Below, piece after piece: positions 24,210 to 35,000 of a stretch of DNA of 43,221 nucleotides. Position numbers and translations under genes: made by a program. The number at the start of each line of letters is the position of its first letter. Positions within the stretch are counted from its first letter, which is position 1. Below the pieces are notes generated by a model. The model was not told where the DNA came from and did no database searches. It saw only the letters and a list, made by a program, of their open reading frames with translations. The stretch spans positions 2,876-46,096 of the forward strand of contig DGTD01000038.1 in assembly GCA_002396385.1 (NCBI GenBank), read 5' to 3'. The stretch comes from Bacteroidales bacterium UBA4345. Lineage in GTDB: Bacteria > Bacteroidota > Bacteroidia > Bacteroidales > Paludibacteraceae.

Positions 24210-25445
24210 ATGCCAATCATTAACAAGTTCGCACTAGATAATGGGCTGAAAGTTCTCCACGTAGAGGATAAGAGCACACCATTGGTGGCTGTTAACATTC
24301 TTTACAACGTTGGTGCTAAAGATGAGAAAGAATGCCACACAGGCTTTGCACACCTCATGGAACACCTTATGTTCGGAGGTTCAATAAACGTCCCCAACTT
24401 CGACGACGTGATGCAGAAAGCCGGAGGCGAAAACAATGCCTGGACAACAAACGATGTTACCAATTTTTACGATATAGTTCCGAAGGAAAACGTAGAAACC
24501 GCTTTTTATCTAGAAGCAGACCGTATGCTGAGCCTTTGTTTTTCTGAGCAATCGCTGAAAGTTCAACGTCAAGTGGTATGCGAGGAATTCAAACAAAGGA
24601 ATTTGAATAGGCCCTATGGCGATGTTGAAGAACTTATACGTGAAATGGTGTTCAAATCCCACCCCTACAAATGGGTGACTATAGGGAAAGAGTTGAGTCA
24701 CATCCAAAACACAACAATAGATGATGTGAAAGAATGGTTCTTCTCTCATTATGCGCCGAACAACGCCATATTGTCGGTTGTAGGCAACATTACCTTCGAG
24801 GAGATAAAAGCACTGGCACACAAATGGTTCTCAGCCATCCCTGTCAGAAAAATTGCAGAAAGAACCTACCTGCCCGAACCGGTTCAAACAGAGCCACGCA
24901 GAACTAGAGTTGAGCGAGATGTTCCAAACGACTTGATTTGCAAAATTTACCATGCTCCTAACATAAAGCATAAAGACTACTATACTAGCGATTTTCTGAC
25001 CGATATTTTCTCGTACAGCAAATCGTCAAGGCTGAACAAACACCTCGTTATGCAGAAGAACAAGTTTATACAAATCGATTCACATATCGGGTCTTTAGAC
25101 GAGGAAGGCTTGGTATACATTAAAGGTATACCGGAGAAAAATGTATCAATAGAAGAAGCTGAACAATTGATTATTGAGGAAATAGAACAATTCAAGAACA
25201 GCACTATTGAGGATAAAGAGATGCAAAAAGTCAGGAACGGATTTGAGTCGGACAAGCTCTACCCTGCGCCAATAAACGATATCGCATACGATATCGCATA
25301 TTATGAGTTGCTGGGAGACTGCGATCTTTACAATCAACGAATAGAGCGACATAACAGTGTAAAGGCCGAAGACATCATTGCACTGGCAAAGAAAATTTTC
25401 GTTCCGGAGAATTGTTCAACCCTCCAATATTGCAAAAAAAGTTAA
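24210..25445 (+). CDS. M16 family zinc metallopeptidase
   Basis: A 411-residue single-unit M16 peptidase (pitrilysin/processing-peptidase fold). The inverted zinc motif HLMEH (H48, E51, H52) is in AHLMEHLMFGG, and the downstream glutamate ligand is in the VVCEEFKQR region. The second, inactive half follows. There is no signal peptide, so it is probably cytoplasmic. The substrate is unknown; possibly peptide turnover. A 12-bp tandem duplication (25276-25299) encodes DIAYDIAY near the C-terminus. Confidence 0.88.
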   Translation: MPIINKFALDNGLKVLHVEDKSTPLVAVNILYNVGAKDEKECHTGFAHLMEHLMFGGSINVPNFDDVMQKAGGENNAWTTNDVTNFYDIVPKENVETAFYLEADRMLSLCFSEQSLKVQRQVVCEEFKQRNLNRPYGDVEELIREMVFKSHPYKWVTIGKELSHIQNTTIDDVKEWFFSHYAPNNAILSVVGNITFEEIKALAHKWFSAIPVRKIAERTYLPEPVQTEPRRTRVERDVPNDLICKIYHAPNIKHKDYYTSDFLTDIFSYSKSSRLNKHLVMQKNKFIQIDSHIGSLDEEGLVYIKGIPEKNVSIEEAEQLIIEEIEQFKNSTIEDKEMQKVRNGFESDKLYPAPINDIAYDIAYYELLGDCDLYNQRIERHNSVKAEDIIALAKKIFVPENCSTLQYCKKS

Positions 25446-25469
25446 AGACTATATAAAATCATTTAATTT

Positions 25470-25501
25470 ATTGCTGCTATTCAGACAAAAAACTACTTTT
25501 G
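25470..25501 (+). promoter_or_regulatory. Bacteroidetes-type promoter
   Basis: ATTG (25470-25473), 20 nt, then TACTTTTG (25494-25501), matching TAnnTTTG. It lies 17 bases before ATG 25519 and drives the small membrane protein and OmpH-like pair. Confidence 0.65.
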
Positions 25502-25518
25502 TTTTATAAAACAAGAAT

Positions 25519-25719
25519 ATGCTCAAGATTTTCTTATTATCGCTTGGTTTAATAGCCATTGCCGTGGCTTTGTTGGGTATTAAAGTTTTTTTTACTAAAA
25601 AAGGAAAATTTCCGAATACACATGTTTCGGGGAACAAATACCTGAGGGATAAAGGAATATTTTGCGTACAGACACAAGACAGAATAGCTAGAAACAAAAA
25701 CATTAATAAAAAGAAATGA
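25519..25719 (+). CDS. Small single-pass membrane protein, conserved type, unknown function
   Basis: A 66-residue protein with one N-terminal membrane helix (IFLLSLGLIAIAVALLGI) and a basic tail containing KGKFPNTHVSGNKYL and GIFCVQTQDR. This looks like a small protein widespread in Bacteroidetes, but I cannot assign a function. It overlaps the next gene as ATGA (25716-25719), so translation is coupled. Confidence 0.7.
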   Translation: MLKIFLLSLGLIAIAVALLGIKVFFTKKGKFPNTHVSGNKYLRDKGIFCVQTQDRIARNKNINKKK

Positions 25720-26363
25720 AAAACAATCTTGCACTTGGCATTTTAACCGTTGCTGTTATCATACTGTACATTCTACATTTCTCCAGCAACAACTCTTCAT
25801 CAGCTGCCTCCTGTCAAGGAACGGCAGACACGACCAGTGTAAAGGATAGTAGTGCGACAACATTGAATGACACTGTGGCTACTGAAACTATGACTGTTAA
25901 CAATGGCATAGCCTATGTTAACATGGATACACTTCTCGAGAAATACAAGTTTGCAAAAGACATTAATGCGAGATTGTTGAAAAAAGAGAAAGACGCACGC
26001 GCGCAGCTTGAACGCAAAGACACACAGCTCCGGACCGATTATGCAAAAGTGGATGAACGCTATAGAAAGGGCTTGATGACCCAAACAGAAGCGAAAACAG
26101 AATCGGAACGTCTGGCAAAACAACAACAGGAAATCCAGACTTTGAGTAACACTCTCACACAAAACCTGCTTGACGAACAAAAGAAATTCAACAAGCAGTT
26201 ACAAGACACAATTCTTAAATTCTTCAAAGAGTACAATGAAGAAAAGCATTATCAGGCTATTTTCAGTAACACCAGCAACGACAACATCATATATGCCGAG
26301 AAGCAACTCAACATCACAACTGAAGTTGTAAACAAACTGAATGCCAGATATAAAAAGAAGTAA
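25716..26363 (+). CDS. OmpH/Skp-like periplasmic chaperone family protein
   Basis: A 215-residue protein. An N-terminal hydrophobic segment (LALGILTVAVIILYILHF) acts as a signal or anchor. The region IAYVNMDTLLEKYKFAKDIN begins the OmpH/Skp pattern, followed by a long charged coiled coil (KEKDARAQLERKDTQLRTD ... EQKKFNKQLQDTI) and a short final strand-helix. Skp-type proteins escort outer-membrane proteins across the periplasm. The start overlaps the upstream small gene. Confidence 0.82.
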   Translation: MKNNLALGILTVAVIILYILHFSSNNSSSAASCQGTADTTSVKDSSATTLNDTVATETMTVNNGIAYVNMDTLLEKYKFAKDINARLLKKEKDARAQLERKDTQLRTDYAKVDERYRKGLMTQTEAKTESERLAKQQQEIQTLSNTLTQNLLDEQKKFNKQLQDTILKFFKEYNEEKHYQAIFSNTSNDNIIYAEKQLNITTEVVNKLNARYKKK

Positions 26364-26386
26364 TTATCAGCACCAATAACTAACTA

Positions 26387-26418
26387 AAGAAGAGAGGTTT
26401 ACGCCTCCCTTCTTTTTT
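26387..26418 (+). terminator. Terminator after OmpH-like gene
   Basis: The stem aagaagagagg / cctcccttctt has one mismatch and a 6-nt loop and is followed by a T run. It separates the OmpH-like gene from the FAD dehydrogenase. Confidence 0.75.
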
Positions 26419-26431
26419 ATTATAGAATACG

Positions 26432-28006
26432 ATGATATACACCAATATAGCCATTATAGCCAGTCCGGAGGTTGCCGGAGCGCCAACAAAGCTAAAAGTT
26501 GTTGTCGCTAAGAAATTGAAAATTTCAGAATCGGAAATCAACAACATAAGAATCATAAAAAAATCAATTGACGCAAGGTCACGTATACAAATCAAGGTGA
26601 ATATAACTGTCGATGTATACACAAAAGAAGACGAGCCCCAAAAAGAACTACAACAGTTCGACTACAAAAATGTTAGTTCGTCAACACCTGTCATTGTTGT
26701 GGGTAGCGGACCAGCTGGTCTGTTTGCCGCTCTCCGTTTAATAGAACTGAACTTGAAGCCGATTGTGTTAGAACGAGGGAAAGATGTTCTTGAGCGAAAG
26801 AAAGACATTGCGCAACTTGATCGTAACAAAGGACTTAACCCCGAATCTAATTATTGTTTCGGAGAAGGTGGGGCTGGAACATTCTCAGACGGGAAACTCT
26901 TCTCGCGTTCCAAGAAAAGAGGAAATTTTCAAAGAATACTACAAATTTTTAATAACCACGGTGCGTCAGATGAAATTTTGTATGAGGCACATCCACATAT
27001 TGGCACCGATAAGCTACCAGAAATCATAAAAAACATACGTAAACGCATTATTGATCATGGCGGAGAGGTGCATTTCAGCACAAAGGTGACTGAACTTGTT
27101 ATAAAAGACAGGTGCATTAAAGGAGTGAAAGTAGAAAACGGAGACAAATACGATGCCGATGCTGTCATTCTTGCTACAGGTCATTCCGCCCGCGATGTGT
27201 ATGAAATGCTAAGGAAACAAGATGTTGAACTGGAATCTAAAGGTTTTGCAATGGGAGTTCGTGTCGAACATCCACAAAGGTTAATCGACCACATACAATA
27301 CCACATAAATGGACAACGTTCAGAGTTTTTACCAGCGGCCAGTTACTCACTTGTAACCCAGGCAAAAGAGCGCGGTGTTTATTCTTTCTGTATGTGTCCT
27401 GGAGGTTTCATTGTTCCGGCCTCGACATACGAAGGTGAAACAGTAGTAAACGGCATGTCGCCTTCGCGCAGAAACTCTCCGTTTGCGAATTCCGGAATAG
27501 TGGTTGAAATAAGGCCGGAAGACATATTAAATATGAAAGAATATAGAAAATACGGAGTTTTAGCAGGTCTGAAATACCAACAAAACTACGAACAGCTATC
27601 CTTCCAGAATGGTGGAGGTTTCGCAATAGCACCCGCACAACGATTACTTGATTTTGTACGTGGCAAACAGTCGGCTACCCTACCTAAGACTTCGTATGTC
27701 CCTGGCTTGACCTCTTCCGCAATACACGAATGGCAACCCTCCTTCATAAGGGAACGTCTGCAAATTGGTTTTCAAGATTTCGACAAAAAAATGCGTGGCT
27801 TTCTAACTAACGAGGCAATCATTGTGGGAGTGGAATCAAGAACATCCTCGCCAATACGTATCCCACGCGACAACGAAACGCTCGAACACATCAACATTAA
27901 AGGTCTTTACCCATGTGGAGAGGGAGCCGGTTATGCGGGCGGAATCACATCGTCGGCAGTAGACGGGGAAAAGTGCGCAGAAAAAATAGCAGAATGGTTA
28001 AAATAA
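26432..28006 (+). CDS. FAD-dependent dehydrogenase (NAD(FAD)-utilising, COG2509-like)
   Basis: A 524-residue flavoprotein. After an N-terminal domain of about 85 residues comes the dinucleotide-binding VVGSGPAGLFAALRL (G91, G93, G96), then YCFGEGGAGTFSDGKL (substrate/FAD loop), ILATGHSARD and a C-terminal GLYPCGEGAGYAGGI, all typical of this uncharacterised dehydrogenase family. Probably cytosolic; its substrate is unknown. Confidence 0.85.
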   Translation: MIYTNIAIIASPEVAGAPTKLKVVVAKKLKISESEINNIRIIKKSIDARSRIQIKVNITVDVYTKEDEPQKELQQFDYKNVSSSTPVIVVGSGPAGLFAALRLIELNLKPIVLERGKDVLERKKDIAQLDRNKGLNPESNYCFGEGGAGTFSDGKLFSRSKKRGNFQRILQIFNNHGASDEILYEAHPHIGTDKLPEIIKNIRKRIIDHGGEVHFSTKVTELVIKDRCIKGVKVENGDKYDADAVILATGHSARDVYEMLRKQDVELESKGFAMGVRVEHPQRLIDHIQYHINGQRSEFLPAASYSLVTQAKERGVYSFCMCPGGFIVPASTYEGETVVNGMSPSRRNSPFANSGIVVEIRPEDILNMKEYRKYGVLAGLKYQQNYEQLSFQNGGGFAIAPAQRLLDFVRGKQSATLPKTSYVPGLTSSAIHEWQPSFIRERLQIGFQDFDKKMRGFLTNEAIIVGVESRTSSPIRIPRDNETLEHINIKGLYPCGEGAGYAGGITSSAVDGEKCAEKIAEWLK

Positions 28007-28077
28007 TAAGTAAAGGCAAAACCAATTATCTACATAAATAAGAACAGATTTTCAATAAAAATGCAGATATTTGCATT

Positions 28078-28710
28078 ATGATTTCATTTTTCGTAAAAGG
28101 ACTAATCATAGGAATAATCGTATCAGCACCAATAGGCCCTATAGGTTTATTGTGCGCCCAGCGCACATTAAGCAAAGGAAGGGCTCACGGATATGCCACC
28201 GCTATAGGAGCCACGCTATCAGACTTATTCTATGCTGTAATTGCAGTCTGTGGTATGTCTTTCGTCGTAGACTTCATAAAAGACCACCAGTTCGGGCTAA
28301 GGCTTGCGGGCTGTGCTGCCATTTTCTTATACGGTCTTTATACATATATCAACAACCCGGTTAACAAACTGAATAAAATACAACCAACGAAAGACTATAT
28401 TCAAGACTGTCTATCATCTTTCGGACTAACAATAACCAATCCGTTAGTCATTTTGTTGTTTATAGCCCTTTTCGCCAAATTCAACTACGTAAAAGACTCA
28501 TTTACTCTAACAAACAACATTTTGGCGGTTCTGTTCATTTTAATTGGAGCCGCATTGTGGTGGATGTTGCTGGTCAACATAATCAGCTATTTCAGAGGAA
28601 GATTCAACATTCGTGGAATGGGTGTCATAAACAGGGGAACCGGTATATCTCTAATGGTTCTTTCAATCGGAGCATTTTTGTTCTGGGCCATAGAACCATA
28701 CTTTCATTAG
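28078..28710 (+). CDS. LysE family translocator
   Basis: A 210-residue inner-membrane protein with about six hydrophobic segments. The family's start pattern (FVKGLIIGIIVSAPIGPIGL) and the GATLSDLFYAVIAV region are present. LysE/RhtB proteins export amino acids and related small molecules; the substrate cannot be told here. It precedes the nitroreductase by 25 bases. Confidence 0.85.
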   Translation: MISFFVKGLIIGIIVSAPIGPIGLLCAQRTLSKGRAHGYATAIGATLSDLFYAVIAVCGMSFVVDFIKDHQFGLRLAGCAAIFLYGLYTYINNPVNKLNKIQPTKDYIQDCLSSFGLTITNPLVILLFIALFAKFNYVKDSFTLTNNILAVLFILIGAALWWMLLVNIISYFRGRFNIRGMGVINRGTGISLMVLSIGAFLFWAIEPYFH

Positions 28711-28735
28711 AATAAAACTCTAAAATTTCTTTAGT

Positions 28736-29269
28736 ATGAATAGCGTTATTGAACTTCTCAGAAACAGGCGCAGTATCCGTAAATACGAAGATCGACCTGT
28801 TGAGAAAGAAAAAATAGACACAATACTCCAGGCTGCCCTTATGGCGCCATCGTCTAAGAGATGCACTCCGTGGCACTTTATTGTTGTCACAGACAAAGAA
28901 AAGCTATCGATGATGGCAAACAGCCGAACAATGGGTAGCTCGTTTGTCGCAAACGCAGCTGCTGCCATACTTGTCTTGGCGGAGGAAGCCAAAAGTGACG
29001 TGTGGGTGGAAGATGCTTCAATAGCAGCGACCCTTATGATGATCGAAGCCAACGACCTGGGGCTGGGTTGTTGCTGGGTGCAGGTTCGAAACAGACAAAA
29101 AGACGAACAGACAACCACAGAAAATTACCTTCGTTCGTTCCTTCACTTTCCTGAAAACCTAAAGGCTGAATGTATGATTGCATTAGGCTATAAAGCTGAG
29201 GAGAAAAAGCCTTTCGATGACGAACACATATTAAAAGACAGAGTGCATTTTAACGATTTCCAATTATGA
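28736..29269 (+). CDS. Nitroreductase family protein
   Basis: A 177-residue FMN-dependent oxidoreductase of the small nitroreductase type. The N-terminal FMN-contact motif RRSIRKYEDRPV, APSSKRCTPWHFIVV and the later GLGCCWVQVR (where family members often have G-S/T-C-W) support this. Such enzymes reduce nitro or quinone groups using NAD(P)H. The stop overlaps the next start as ATGA. Confidence 0.88.
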   Translation: MNSVIELLRNRRSIRKYEDRPVEKEKIDTILQAALMAPSSKRCTPWHFIVVTDKEKLSMMANSRTMGSSFVANAAAAILVLAEEAKSDVWVEDASIAATLMMIEANDLGLGCCWVQVRNRQKDEQTTTENYLRSFLHFPENLKAECMIALGYKAEEKKPFDDEHILKDRVHFNDFQL

Positions 29270-29595
29270 ACTTCGACGCAAAAAAATACTTTTCCGGCAG
29301 TAAAATGGGCTGGGCGGTAATACTCGTATTTTTTGGATTATTGATGCTTATGTATAAGCAAGATTTCTTTATAGGTAGTTCAATCTATAGTCCCAAATAT
29401 TTCCCTGCCTATGCAGGTGTGATATTCTTACTGACTCGGAATCTTTGGTCAGCTGCAGTAGCCCTTATTATTGCAGCCCTGATCAACGTTGGTTTTGTAG
29501 TAAGCACTTTTAAGACCTATTCCGACTTTGTGTTACCTGGTATTCTTGTTATAGCCGGTCTAATCATAATATTCTATAACCATACCAAACGATAA
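29266..29595 (+). CDS. Small integral membrane protein, unknown
   Basis: A 109-residue protein with three or four hydrophobic segments (WAVILVFFGLLMLMY, YAGVIFLLTRNLW, AVALIIAALINVGFVV, ILVIAGLIIIFY). It resembles DUF5668-type membrane proteins only vaguely, and I do not assign it. Its start overlaps the nitroreductase stop, so the genes are coupled. Confidence 0.7.
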   Translation: MNFDAKKYFSGSKMGWAVILVFFGLLMLMYKQDFFIGSSIYSPKYFPAYAGVIFLLTRNLWSAAVALIIAALINVGFVVSTFKTYSDFVLPGILVIAGLIIIFYNHTKR

Positions 29596-29600
29596 AAGAC

Positions 29601-30365
29601 GTGAGCATTGTTATGCTGGGAAGTGGTAACCTGGCCACTAATTTATCGTTATCTTTAAAAAAGGCCGGATTACACATATGCCAGGTCTACAGCAAAACCC
29701 AAGAGCATGCCAAAGAACTGGCCGGGCTGTTGGATTGTGAATACACGACAACGCCAGAGAAAGTTTTCAATGCCGACATCTATATATCGGCAGTAAAAGA
29801 CAGTGTTTGTACGGAAGTTTGGGACAAGATTAAGTTTAACAACAAGCTTGTACTTCATACTTCAGGTTCACTCGATATGCAACTTTTGAAAGATTACTCC
29901 AATAATTATGGAGTTCTGTACCCTTTGATGACTTTCACAAAAAAAAGGCATATTGACTTTACTGATATTCCTATCCTAGTTGAAGCGAATACGTTAAAAA
30001 ACTGCGAGTCTATCATCGAAATCGCAGAAAAGCTCAGTAAAAAAATACAAATTGTCAACTCGATACAAAGAGCGCAAATGCATATGGCTGCTGTATGGGC
30101 AAACAATTTCACAAACCATATGTATGCCATTGCGAAATCGATTACCGAAAAAAACAATTTGCCTTTTTCCCTGTTGCTACCTCTGATCGATGAGACAGCA
30201 TGGAAAGTTCACGATATAGAGCCCATTGAAGCACAAACAGGCCCAGCTGTCCGTTTTGATGAAAACATCATTAACAAACATATTAAGGCCTGCCCACAAG
30301 AATATAAACAATTATATAAGACAATTAGCGAGAGCATCCACGCTTTGTCGGAGCACAAAAAATGA
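29601..30365 (+). CDS. DUF2520/Rossmann-like NADP-binding protein
   Basis: A 254-residue protein starting at GTG 29601, since the first ATG would cut into the first beta-strand. [11 protein letters not shown] (G7, G9) is the dinucleotide-binding loop. The C-terminal helical domain ([19 protein letters not shown]) is typical of DUF2520. Its reaction is unknown. It overlaps the HAD gene as ATGA; this pair followed by UbiA is a common Bacteroidetes arrangement. Confidence 0.85.
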   Translation: MSIVMLGSGNLATNLSLSLKKAGLHICQVYSKTQEHAKELAGLLDCEYTTTPEKVFNADIYISAVKDSVCTEVWDKIKFNNKLVLHTSGSLDMQLLKDYSNNYGVLYPLMTFTKKRHIDFTDIPILVEANTLKNCESIIEIAEKLSKKIQIVNSIQRAQMHMAAVWANNFTNHMYAIAKSITEKNNLPFSLLLPLIDETAWKVHDIEPIEAQTGPAVRFDENIINKHIKACPQEYKQLYKTISESIHALSEHKK

Positions 30366-30886
30366 GAAGTTTTTTTTCTGAAATCAATAAGATAAAGGCC
30401 TTTGCCTTTGATGTCGACGGCGTTTTATCGTCCGACACTGTTCCTTTATTTCCCACTGGCGAGCCAATGCGTGTTGTGAACATAAAAGACGGATACGCAC
30501 TCCAACATGCTGTAAAAAAAGGTTACCCGATAGCTATCATAACCGGAGGTCACACCGAGGCTGTAAAAAACAGATTCGAAGGTCTGGGCATAAAAAGCAT
30601 ATATATGCATTCTGCCTATAAAGTAGACGATTTTCTTGATTTTGTAAAAAAGAACAACCTTACTCCTGACGAAGTTCTTTATATGGGAGACGACATACCA
30701 GACTACAAAGTGATGCAAATATGCGGTTTCCCATGCTGTCCGGCTGACGCAGTAGAGGAAATAAAACAAGTTTCATGTTATATTTCCGACAAAAAAGGCG
30801 GTTATGGTTGTGGCAGAGATGTTATAGAGAAAGTGCTAAAAGCGCAAGGGAAATGGATGGACGACGCAAAAGCTTTCGGTTGGTAA
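30362..30886 (+). CDS. KdsC-like HAD phosphatase
   Basis: A 174-residue HAD-superfamily hydrolase of the compact KdsC type. Motif I is [10 protein letters not shown] (nucleophile D17, acid/base D19), motif II ITGG, and motif [13 protein letters not shown]. KdsC removes phosphate from KDO-8-phosphate in lipopolysaccharide synthesis; relatives have other sugar-phosphate substrates, so the exact substrate is open. It is coupled to the upstream DUF2520 gene. Confidence 0.85.
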   Translation: MRSFFSEINKIKAFAFDVDGVLSSDTVPLFPTGEPMRVVNIKDGYALQHAVKKGYPIAIITGGHTEAVKNRFEGLGIKSIYMHSAYKVDDFLDFVKKNNLTPDEVLYMGDDIPDYKVMQICGFPCCPADAVEEIKQVSCYISDKKGGYGCGRDVIEKVLKAQGKWMDDAKAFGW

Positions 30887-30899
30887 AAAATTTCACGAT

Positions 30900-31892
30900 A
30901 TGGCATACATCAAATTATTAAGACTTCACATTTTATTAATCATCGCATTAGCACAACTTATTCTTCACTATTTTGTTACAACGCACATTGTAGGAATGGA
31001 CTATGCGATGCCAACACTGGAATTAAGCCTGATAATCGGTTCAACTGTCCTAATTGCTGCTGGTGGTTTTGTCATCAACGATTATTACGACATGAGGATA
31101 GACGAAATAAACCATCCACTGACACGGTTAGTAGGGAACGAGATTAGCAAAAATGCAGCAATGAATCTGTATATTGTTCTTTGCGTTGCCGCCGTACTAT
31201 GTTCAGCTGTTCTAGGTTTCATCACACAAAGTGTTGATTTTTGTTTCATACTGGTAACTGTAGTCGGATTATTATGGTTCTATTCTTCCAGTTACAAACG
31301 AATATTGATTGTTGGTAACCTGATAATATCGCTATCAGCCGCTCTAATCCCCTTTATTATGGCATTGTTTGAAGGAAGAGCCATAATGCGCTGGTGGATG
31401 GAAAAACTTTCGTCAAACGGCATATTAATTACCGATGACAACTTAAGCGAAGCAACACCCACCATCAATTACAATTACGAAATCATCGCTTACTTCTCAC
31501 TATTTGTTTTTGCTGTGGTCTTCATACACGAAATTGTTCGCAATTTATACGAAGAAAGGGGAGAACGAGAAATGGAATGTCATACTATTCCTATTGTATT
31601 TGGTCAACAAAACGCCAAATATACCATCTATTTGTTGTCGATGATTATCAACACAGTATGTATTGTGTCGGTAATCAACCATCTGGAAGAATTGCAACTC
31701 ATTACAGTCAGCTATTACATCTGCTCAATTCTTGCATTTTCCATCGGACTTTGTGTTCTCGTTAAAAATGCCGAATTCGCAAAAGACTACAAAATATGCC
31801 TGCTGCTGACAAAACTGATTCTAATATCGGGTATTGCATATAGCTTTATCTATGCATATCTTAATCCGAACGACTGGGTATCTCCTGTATAA
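30900..31892 (+). CDS. UbiA family prenyltransferase (GGGP synthase-like)
   Basis: A 330-residue integral membrane enzyme with about nine helices. The first prenyl-diphosphate motif is intact (INDYYDMRIDEINHP: N60, D61, D64, D68). The second region (HEIVRNLYEERGE, residues 210-222) lacks the usual aspartates. Bacteroidetes members of this branch are annotated as geranylgeranylglycerol-phosphate geranylgeranyltransferases; a quinone or other lipid acceptor is equally possible. It is the last gene of the run and is followed by a terminator. Confidence 0.78.
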   Translation: MAYIKLLRLHILLIIALAQLILHYFVTTHIVGMDYAMPTLELSLIIGSTVLIAAGGFVINDYYDMRIDEINHPLTRLVGNEISKNAAMNLYIVLCVAAVLCSAVLGFITQSVDFCFILVTVVGLLWFYSSSYKRILIVGNLIISLSAALIPFIMALFEGRAIMRWWMEKLSSNGILITDDNLSEATPTINYNYEIIAYFSLFVFAVVFIHEIVRNLYEERGEREMECHTIPIVFGQQNAKYTIYLLSMIINTVCIVSVINHLEELQLITVSYYICSILAFSIGLCVLVKNAEFAKDYKICLLLTKLILISGIAYSFIYAYLNPNDWVSPV

Positions 31893-31910
31893 ACAGTAAC
31901 AAATACACGT

Positions 31911-31946
31911 AAAAGCAGTCACCCTATTTGAGTGGCTGCTTTTTTA
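31911..31946 (+). terminator. Terminator after UbiA gene
   Basis: The stem aaaagcagtcac / gtggctgctttt has one G-U pair and a 9-nt loop and is followed by T residues. Confidence 0.8.
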
Positions 31947-31991
31947 TTTCCACATCAAAGGTTTAAAAGCCAAGAAATCAGCAAAATTTTG

Positions 31992-31999
31992 TAAATTTG
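31992..31999 (+). promoter_or_regulatory. Candidate -7 box of the porW-porX operon
   Basis: TAAATTTG matches TAnnTTTG. No clear TTTG lies at the -33 position. The leader to the porW start is about 60-90 bases. Confidence 0.45.
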
Positions 32000-32089
32000 T
32001 AAGAAGTATCCATTTTATAAAATAAAGGAGGATACTAACGAGTTATATTTAATAAATTGCGCTTTTTAACAGCCCAAAATCATACAGTT

Positions 32090-35000
32090 TTGAAAACTAG
32101 ACAAACATACTTATTCCTTGCAGTTGCTTCGGTAATTGCTTTATCAGGTTGTTCTACAAAGAAAAACACGGCCGGACGACGTTTCTATCACAGTTTCACG
32201 ACCAAATACAACGTATACTTTAATGCGAACGAAGCCTACAAGAAAGGCGAGAAGAAGGTCGAGGACCAATACCAACCTGACTATTCACATATTATAGACA
32301 TGTTTGCTATCAGCAATAAGTCGACCCAAGGTATTGCGAAGACAGATATGACCATTGTTGAGACGAAATGTCAGAAAGCTATCAAAGAGCACTCTATAAA
32401 GAAAAAGCCGAAAAAGGATGTAAACCGAACACGCGATCCTAAATACATGGAATTCTACAACAAGGAAGAATTCAACAAAAAGATGTACGATGTGTGGTTG
32501 CTTTTGGGTAAGGCGAAATTTTATTCTAACGATTATTTGGCTGCTTCAGCAACTTTCACCTACATCATCAAACACTTCCCTGAGAACAAGGAACTAGTAG
32601 CAGAAGCTTCGGTGTGGAAAGCCAGAGCTCTTAGAGAAATGGACTGGACCTACGAAGCAGAAGGCACGCTCGAGAACCTGTCTGACGAGGCTTTTACCCC
32701 TTCTATTAACGGATTTTACTCGGCTACTTACGCCGATTTAAAAATAAAGAATGGAGAGTTGGCAGAGGCTTTACCCTACCTCTATACTGCAATTGAAAAC
32801 GAAAAAAAGAAAAAAATCAAGACTCGTTACCGTTTTGTTGCCGCACAAATATGCCAAGCATTAGGACAAAACGCTAAGGCCTACGAACTATACGGTCAGG
32901 TCATCAAATCAAGTCCTAACTACCAAATGGCTTTCAATTCACGCATCAGACAGACAGAGGTATACGAGGGGCAGGACAGCGAAGCCCTTATCAAGTCGCT
33001 CTTGAAAATGGCCAAGAAAAACAACAATAAAGACTATCTCGACCAAATTTATTATGCCATCGGTAATGTTTACCTCCGTAAACAAGACACCACTAACGCT
33101 ATTGCCAACTACAAACTTTCCATTGAGAAAAGTACCCGTAATGGCTTGGACAAAGCTCAGTCTCTTATCACCCTTGGAACGTTATACTACAACAAAGCGG
33201 AATATATAAAGGCTGAACCTTGTTTCACCGATGCGGTTGTTCTAATAGACCAAAATTATCCGAATTACACTAGAATCAACAATTTGGCGCAAGTTCTTGG
33301 AGAACTTGCGCAACAATACAACATTGTTCATCTTCAAGACAGCCTGATTGCTCTTAGCAAAATGAGCAAAGTGGAACAGTTGGCTGCCGCTCAACGACAA
33401 ATAGAGCTCTTGAAAGAAGAGGAAAGAAAGGAACAGGAAAGAATCAGACAAGAAGAACTTAGGAACAAACAGTTAGACACTGAAATTGAAAACATGGCTA
33501 TAATGGACAAAAGAGCCATGGGAGGTGTTCAAACTGCCGACTGGTATTTCTATAATCCGAAAACTGTATCGAAAGGTAAACTAGAGTTCCAACGTAAATT
33601 CGGTAACAGACGACTCGAGGATAACTGGAATCGCAAAAACAAAGCTTTCATCGCAATAGATGATAACACCGATAACACAAGCACTGAGTTAGAAGAAGGA
33701 AATGAGGCTACAGATAACGATAGCACCCCTAAATTACAAAACTCGGTGGTCGACAATAAGAACCCTCAGTATTATTTAAACCAAATACCAAAAGGAGAGG
33801 AACAGATTGCCACTGCAAACAAGCAAATAGCTGATGCCCTGTTTGAGATGGCTAACATCTACAACGACAAATTGAACGACAACAAGAAGGCAGAAGAAAC
33901 TTACAATGAGTTTGTGCACCGCTTCCCTAACGACCCAAGAGGAGCCGATGCTTTGTTCGTATGTTACAGAAACCAAGAAAAGGAAGGGAACGAGGCAGGA
34001 AAAGACAAATACAAGTCTGAGCTACTTGCAAAATTCCCTGACAGCAAGTACGCAAAAATACTCTCTCAGCCAAACTTCCGCGCCCAACTGGAACGCATGA
34101 TGGCGATGGAAGACTCTATTTATGAGCAAACATATAAAGATTATTTGAACAGTGAATATAACAAGGTAATGTCTACAGCCAACAGGATGGAGAAAGAATT
34201 CCCTGTTTCTCCACTGATTCCGAAATTTATGCTGTTAAAGTCACTCAGCGCTGGTAAATTGGGAGACAAAGACTCGTTGACCAACTCTTTGAATACCCTG
34301 TTGGCACGCTACCCTAACAGCGACGTTGCAACCATGGCTAAAGACGTTCTAGCCCTTATGGCACAAGGCAACACACCACAGGCTGGAAATAACAGCAATC
34401 TCGCCAACATTCGTGAAAAAGTTTTGAACGACTCCATCGCGACAGGCGAACCTAAATTGAAGGGTTTCCGTTATAACGAGAAGACCCCATACCTCTATTA
34501 TCTGATTACCGACCCTGCCGAGGTTAAAGAAAACTGGTTACTGTACTATACGGCTTCATATAACTTCACCAAATTCTTGGTTAAGGACTTCGACCTCCGT
34601 GTTAAGAATGGTACACTGGTGGTTTCAGGACTCGACAATTTGGAGGAAGCCCTTTGGTATGCCAAAGGTATTGACGAAGACAACGACATGAACAAGCTGT
34701 TGCAAGGTAAGAAGCACAGAAGCCTTGTCATTTCGGCAGAAAATAGCGAACTGATTGGCCGTGGATTTACCATTGAGCAATACGAACAGTTCTACCAAGA
34801 CAGCATTGTGCACCGCAAGAAACAGAAAGCGTCGACGAAAATTGAACTGATTGGCGAGGAAAAGGCCATCGACAGTTTGAAAAACGCCGCCAGCAAAATA
34901 GCTGTAAAAACAGGCGACGACCTGATGAAGACCAACAGCACCATCAAACAGAACGAACCAAAAGAAAACGAAGTAAAGAAGGAGGAACCTAAAAAAGAGG

